Shown piece after piece: positions 18,944 through 20,222 of a DNA stretch of 20,222 bases; position 1 is the stretch's first letter; every line of letters begins with the position of its first letter. The stretch is taken from positions 1 to 20,222 of the IMG/VR virus record IMGVR_UViG_3300036820_000621. One strand, given 5' to 3'. The notes under the pieces were generated by a model. It was given only the letters and a program-made list of their open reading frames with translations, searched no databases and was not told where the DNA came from. Source of the DNA: a virus. A program made the position numbers and the translations under genes.

Positions 18944-19678
18944 TTACTTGAGAGCTAGGAGAGCGAGGCGCATCTCCATCTTTCTGCGCTCCGATTCCGG
19001 CAGAGGCTTGCTGCGATAGCACGCGCAATCCGGGTCGTTGCAATCATCGTTCGAGCAAATGCCACAAGCATCGGCGGCACACTGAGCGCATGAGCACGAG
19101 CAGCCGAGGCCAAACGCTCGTGTGCTCTTTTTCTCATTGTTGAAACGAGAGCGTAACTCTGCTGGCATTGTGTCCGGTAGACTTCGCACGGCGGTCGATG
19201 TAGCAGTGAACGCGGGATACGTCACGGGCGAAATATCGAACAACTGGTCGAACTCAAGAATCCTGCGACTAATCGAACCGTCGCTGTTCTCAGTCCATTG
19301 GTCACGCTTCGTAATGAAGCCGAAACTGGAGCCTGTGATGTCGCCCCGGCGCATAGACACCATCAGGTCGTTTGCAAGTTGCGTATTCGGTGGGTCAATC
19401 GAGTAGGCCAATCCTCGGGCGTCTATGGTAAGGGAAAGAGTTCCCGCCGTTGTTCGCCCGAGAACGGCATCCGGGTTGTGATTGAACAGCGCACGCACGT
19501 CAGGATTCGTAGCCATCACTGAATCGAACGCATGATTGTCAATCTGCTCTGTCCAGCCCATGTCTTCCGAGTTGGAATCAAATACTGCGGCATATCCAGT
19601 AATCCTTGGGGCTTCGCCTTCCTTGGATACGCGAAATTCCTGAGCGAAATACCGATGCTCTAAGTTATTGCTCATCAT
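18944..19678 (-). CDS. HK97-family prohead protease (peptidase S78) with Cys-rich tail
   Basis: A 244-residue protease that processes capsid delta domains during head maturation. The N-terminal substrate-like strands (ITGYAAVFDSNSEDMGWTEQIDNHAF) are followed by VRALFNHNPDAVLGR with the catalytic His67, GDITGSSFGF with the likely nucleophile Ser118, and LFDISPVTYPAF. Residues 193-220 then hold nine Cys in 28 positions (CSCSCAQC, CGIC, then single Cys among Asp/Asn), followed by a basic helix to the end. This extension is not part of the known protease fold and could bind metal. Two adjacent ATGs (19678, 19675) are possible; AGAGG spacing favours the second. The start overlaps the portal stop by 11-14 nt. 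Confidence 0.9.
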   Translation of the reverse strand: MMSNNLEHRYFAQEFRVSKEGEAPRITGYAAVFDSNSEDMGWTEQIDNHAFDSVMATNPDVRALFNHNPDAVLGRTTAGTLSLTIDARGLAYSIDPPNTQLANDLMVSMRRGDITGSSFGFITKRDQWTENSDGSISRRILEFDQLFDISPVTYPAFTATSTAVRSLPDTMPAELRSRFNNEKKSTRAFGLGCSCSCAQCAADACGICSNDDCNDPDCACYRSKPLPESERRKMEMRLALLALK

Positions 19679-20222
19679 TTACCTCTTGCACTTTTGTTTC
19701 CGCTATCGCTGCGCCAGCTTCGCGGTAGACTGCGTAGTAGAGAGAGCGAACAGCTTTGTTTAGCTCTGCGCTCGCAATCGTGTCTTTGTCTTCCGCTTTC
19801 CATTCCGATGCGCGGTTGGTGAGCGATTTAATGTAGTCACGCTGTGTCTTATCTGAAGCGTGCCAGTCATCGGACAATTGGAACTGCGATTGTGCCTCGC
19901 CCTCAATCAAGAATGTGATTGACTGGAGCACCGGAGCGAGAATCTGGGTCACACTATCCGCGTCACGTTTGCTGCGAGAAGTGATTCGCCCGACAGCATC
20001 CTTGAATATGGACAGGAAGCCGGAACTGTAAGCGGCGAAGTAGCTACGCAAGCCTTTTGTCTCCTGCGTTGCGGGTGCTGCATCAATTGGCTGGTCTTGA
20101 ATGCTCTCCGTGTCGAGCATCCGGCTCGAATCCTGCATGTTGACCGGAGCCCACGTAAGATTGCCCTCGGCTCCCGGCAATGGATTCATCCCAAGCTGCT
20201 CACGGCAGTCGTTGGCGGTCAG
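19665..20222 (-). CDS. Portal protein, C-terminal part (cut by the window edge)
   Basis: The frame is open to the last base of the window, giving 185 visible residues. It begins LTANDCREQLGMNPLPGAEG and continues LTWAPVNMQDS, the 'L-T-x-N-E-x-R...G-x-x-P-x-P-G-G' hallmark near the C-terminus of HK97-type portal proteins. The portal is the dodecameric ring through which DNA enters and leaves the head. The remaining 150 residues (helical, with VTQILAPVLQSITFLIEGEAQSQF and a final Glu/Gln-rich stretch) are a longer tail than minimal portals have. The ATG at 20189 is internal, not the start. The gene overlaps the protease start, as usual in this module. Confidence 0.9.
   Translation of the reverse strand: MTANDCREQLGMNPLPGAEGNLTWAPVNMQDSSRMLDTESIQDQPIDAAPATQETKGLRSYFAAYSSGFLSIFKDAVGRITSRSKRDADSVTQILAPVLQSITFLIEGEAQSQFQLSDDWHASDKTQRDYIKSLTNRASEWKAEDKDTIASAELNKAVRSLYYAVYREAGAAIAETKVQEVNDEQ

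Noticed and set aside
1-20222. CRISPR array, att site repeats, integrase or insertion sequence
   Set aside because: I saw no regularly spaced repeats, no long direct repeat pair marking prophage ends, and no recombinase or transposase motifs on either strand.

Overview
The window is most of the late (structural) operon of an HK97-type, long-tailed prophage, read leftward on the minus strand from the right edge to about position 3750. It is flanked on the left by about 3.7 kb of small accessory or host genes. The likely host is an Acidobacteriota (Terriglobia-like) soil bacterium. The reasons are an orphan Flp-type pilin at 1353-1538, several short Cys-motif proteins of a style I associate with that phylum, and a tailspike with an N-terminal segment and C-terminal beta-domain of the same style. 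This assignment is inference; there is no rRNA or tRNA to confirm it.

Right to left (transcription order): portal protein (C-terminal part only, cut by the window edge), S78 prohead protease with an unusual Cys-rich tail, HK97-fold major capsid protein with a fused N-terminal delta domain, gp6-like connector with an insertion, head-tail adaptor, gp10-like protein, DUF3168-type tail terminator, tail tube protein, tail assembly chaperone with a programmed -1 frameshift extension, tape measure protein, a small beta-rich protein, a beta-helix tailspike with a signal peptide, two distal tail proteins, a DUF6950/NlpC-like protein, a gpJ-like tail tip protein, and an XhlA-like coiled-coil membrane protein. 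Genes are tightly packed, with several 1-nt stop/start overlaps. Hairpins follow the two most abundant products (capsid and tail tube), one with a U-run. That placement would suit lowering expression of the downstream chaperone and tape measure genes.

Left of the operon (about 1780-3730) are plus-strand accessory genes: a zinc-ribbon protein, an N-terminally anchored membrane protein, and a DUF4760-like membrane protein. A divergent small minus-strand gene sits at 2822-3025. They look like cargo or junction genes. Positions 1-1750 hold very short Cys-motif or coiled-coil proteins, the Flp pilin, and two strong bidirectional terminators (1289-1316 and 1722-1752). I see no integrase, repressor, terminase, att repeat, tRNA or CRISPR in the window.

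The most notable observations are: (1) a complete -1 frameshift signal (slippery AAACCCT, 5-nt spacer, long hairpin) in the tail chaperone gene; (2) a tailspike that carries an export signal and lies between the tape measure and tail tip genes; (3) nine cysteines in 28 residues at the C-terminus of the prohead protease; (4) intra-operon hairpins placed after the capsid and tube genes. No gene set here clearly forms an undescribed defence or metabolic system. The plus-strand accessory island is the best place to look for one.
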